From the NCBI GenBank assembly GCA_018609855.1, contig JAHENU010000049.1:1-5988 (forward strand): a stretch of 5,988 nucleotides of DNA, read 5' to 3'. Below the pieces are notes generated by a model. The model did no database searches and had not been told where the DNA came from. It worked only from the letters and a program-made list of their open reading frames with translations. This document shows, piece after piece, positions 4,960 through 5,988 of this stretch. The number at the start of each line of letters is the position of its first letter. Positions within the stretch are counted from its first letter, which is position 1. The DNA is from Candidatus Nanohaloarchaea archaeon (GTDB lineage: Archaea; Nanohalarchaeota; Nanosalinia; Nanosalinales; JAHENU01). Made by a program: the position numbers and the translations under genes.

Positions 4960-5988
4960 CCTTTTACACAAATGACTGGGACGGCACGTGCTACTTTTCT
5001 GCCAATGTTGAGTGCATGTGATACTTCAATCACTTCATCAACGTCTTTATAAGCTCCAGGTGCTTCTTCAGCTACGCCTGCACCTCCGGATCGAGAACGA
5101 ACATAGATGCGGCGACGTTGCAATTCTTTCACCAAACGTTCTCCCTGAAATTCCCTTTTGGCTTGGGAGCGTGACATCATACGGCCAGCCCCATGGGCTG
5201 TAGAGCCAAATGTGAGGTCACTGGCTCCCTGGCTGCCTTTCAAAATCCAAGATGCTGTTCCCATACTGCCAGGTATAATAACTGGCTGGCCTGTGTTTTG
5301 ATAGTCTGATGGAATGTCTTTGCTTTTGGGCGGGAAGGCGCGTGTGGCACCTTTTCGATGCACATAGAGAGGCCGTGGCTCTCCATCAATCGTATATGTT
5401 TCTTTCTTGACAATATTATGGCAAACATCATAGAGTAATTGCATATCCAGTCCATCGCTGTCTGTATTGAATAAAGTGGCAAAACAGTCGCGTACATTAT
5501 AGGTGAGTAATTGCCGATTAACCCAAGCAAAATTAGCTGCTGCTTGCATAGCACCAAAATAATCCATCGCCAGCTGTTCGGTCACTGGACCATAGACTAA
5601 CTGCCTGTCAGGAAGTTGCTGAATTTGGTTTTTATATTGTTGTTCCATTAAGCGTAAGTAGTCAGAACAGACCTGGTGGCCAAAGCCACGAGAGCCAGAA
5701 TGAATTAATATGATGATTTGGTTGGTTGACAGGCCATAGGCATCTGCTGCATTTTGATCGAAGATGTCTTTTACTTCCTGTACTTCTACAAAGTGATTGC
5801 CAGAACCGACTGAGCCAATCTGGCTAATCCCTCGTTTTTGTGCCTTATCTGACGCTTTAGTGGGATCGCCATCCATAGAGCCATTCTCCTCAGCATGCAT
5901 AAGATCTTGCTCGACGGCATATCCCTGCTCAAATGTCCACTGCATACCTTGGGAGAGAATTTGGTGGAAATCTTCTTGAGAGACAGAG
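4956..5988 (-). CDS. rtcB: RtcB, GTP-dependent RNA-splicing ligase (N-terminus outside the window)
   Basis: RtcB joins 2',3'-cyclic phosphate (or 3'-phosphate) and 5'-OH RNA ends, mainly tRNA exons after intron removal in archaea, using GTP and Mn2+. The frame stays open to the window edge, so the Met at 5943-5945 is internal; about 343 residues are visible and the N-terminal part with the DxxCG metal site is missing. Visible motifs, numbered from that Met: GSGNHFVEV (His51), LIHSGSRGFGHQV (His82), YDVCHNIVKKE (His176), VHRKGATRAFPP, PGSMGTASWIL, GSTAHGAGRMMSR (His251) and the terminal VICVKG. The His spacings (31, 94, 75) match Pyrococcus horikoshii RtcB His203, His234, His329 and His404; the last carries GMP. 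All visible catalytic residues are intact and no intein interrupts this part. No archease gene is in the window. The stop overlaps that of the convergent winged-helix gene. Confidence 0.97.
   Translation of the reverse strand, partial: SVSQEDFHQILSQGMQWTFEQGYAVEQDLMHAEENGSMDGDPTKASDKAQKRGISQIGSVGSGNHFVEVQEVKDIFDQNAADAYGLSTNQIIILIHSGSRGFGHQVCSDYLRLMEQQYKNQIQQLPDRQLVYGPVTEQLAMDYFGAMQAAANFAWVNRQLLTYNVRDCFATLFNTDSDGLDMQLLYDVCHNIVKKETYTIDGEPRPLYVHRKGATRAFPPKSKDIPSDYQNTGQPVIIPGSMGTASWILKGSQGASDLTFGSTAHGAGRMMSRSQAKREFQGERLVKELQRRRIYVRSRSGGAGVAEEAPGAYKDVDEVIEVSHALNIGRKVARAVPVICVKG

Noticed and set aside
5240..5557. 105-residue minus-strand frame inside rtcB
   Set aside because: The same strand encodes conserved RtcB motifs in another frame across this stretch; this frame shows no domain.

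Overview
The window reads as archaeal chromosomal DNA. The signs are TATA-like boxes about 25-29 bases before several start codons with no Shine-Dalgarno sequence (leaderless genes), two archaeal-type KaiC-family ATPases, an archaeal-style RtcB RNA ligase, an MTH938-type protein ending in HLTC, and a glycosylation-sequon-rich surface protein with an Ig-like ectodomain, a coiled coil and one membrane helix. The surface protein and the one-cluster ferredoxin resemble those I associate with DPANN archaea (Woesearchaeota/Pacearchaeota-like). That placement is inference and needs a tree. No tRNA, rRNA, CRISPR array, insertion sequence or phage gene is visible. Gene density is high and no stretch over 300 bases lacks a gene.

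Layout: (1) bases 1-1369, + strand: C-terminal part of a membrane-anchored surface protein, cut by the window edge. (2) 1409-2881, +: KaiC-like ATPase with an N-terminal beta-sandwich-like domain and a long acidic linker. (3) 2878-3564, -: a second, single-domain KaiC-like ATPase, convergent with the first; the two stop codons share the bases TTAA. (4) 3603-3869, -: small ferredoxin of the C-x2-A-x2-C type. (5) 3920-4265, +: MTH938-domain protein split by a frameshift; the N-terminal part stops at 4144 and the conserved C-terminus continues in another frame to 4265. (6) 4324-4959, +: coiled-coil protein with a C-terminal winged helix. (7) 4956-5988, -: RtcB, N-terminus outside the window, again convergent with its neighbour through a shared TTAA.

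The genes do not form one operon. Most appear to have their own promoter. The ferredoxin and the MTH938 gene diverge from a 50-base gap whose single TATA-like box sits at the exact midpoint inside the inverted repeat TGAC-N9-GTCA, so one box may serve both directions. The most interesting points are the frameshifted MTH938 gene, this symmetric promoter, the convergent pair of unlike KaiC-family ATPases (one fused to a beta-sandwich and acidic linker, the other with Gln in place of the second Glu of the usual pair), and T-rich tracts inside the Lys-rich tail of one KaiC gene that could end transcription of the other. I found no clear evidence of a new defence or mobile system.
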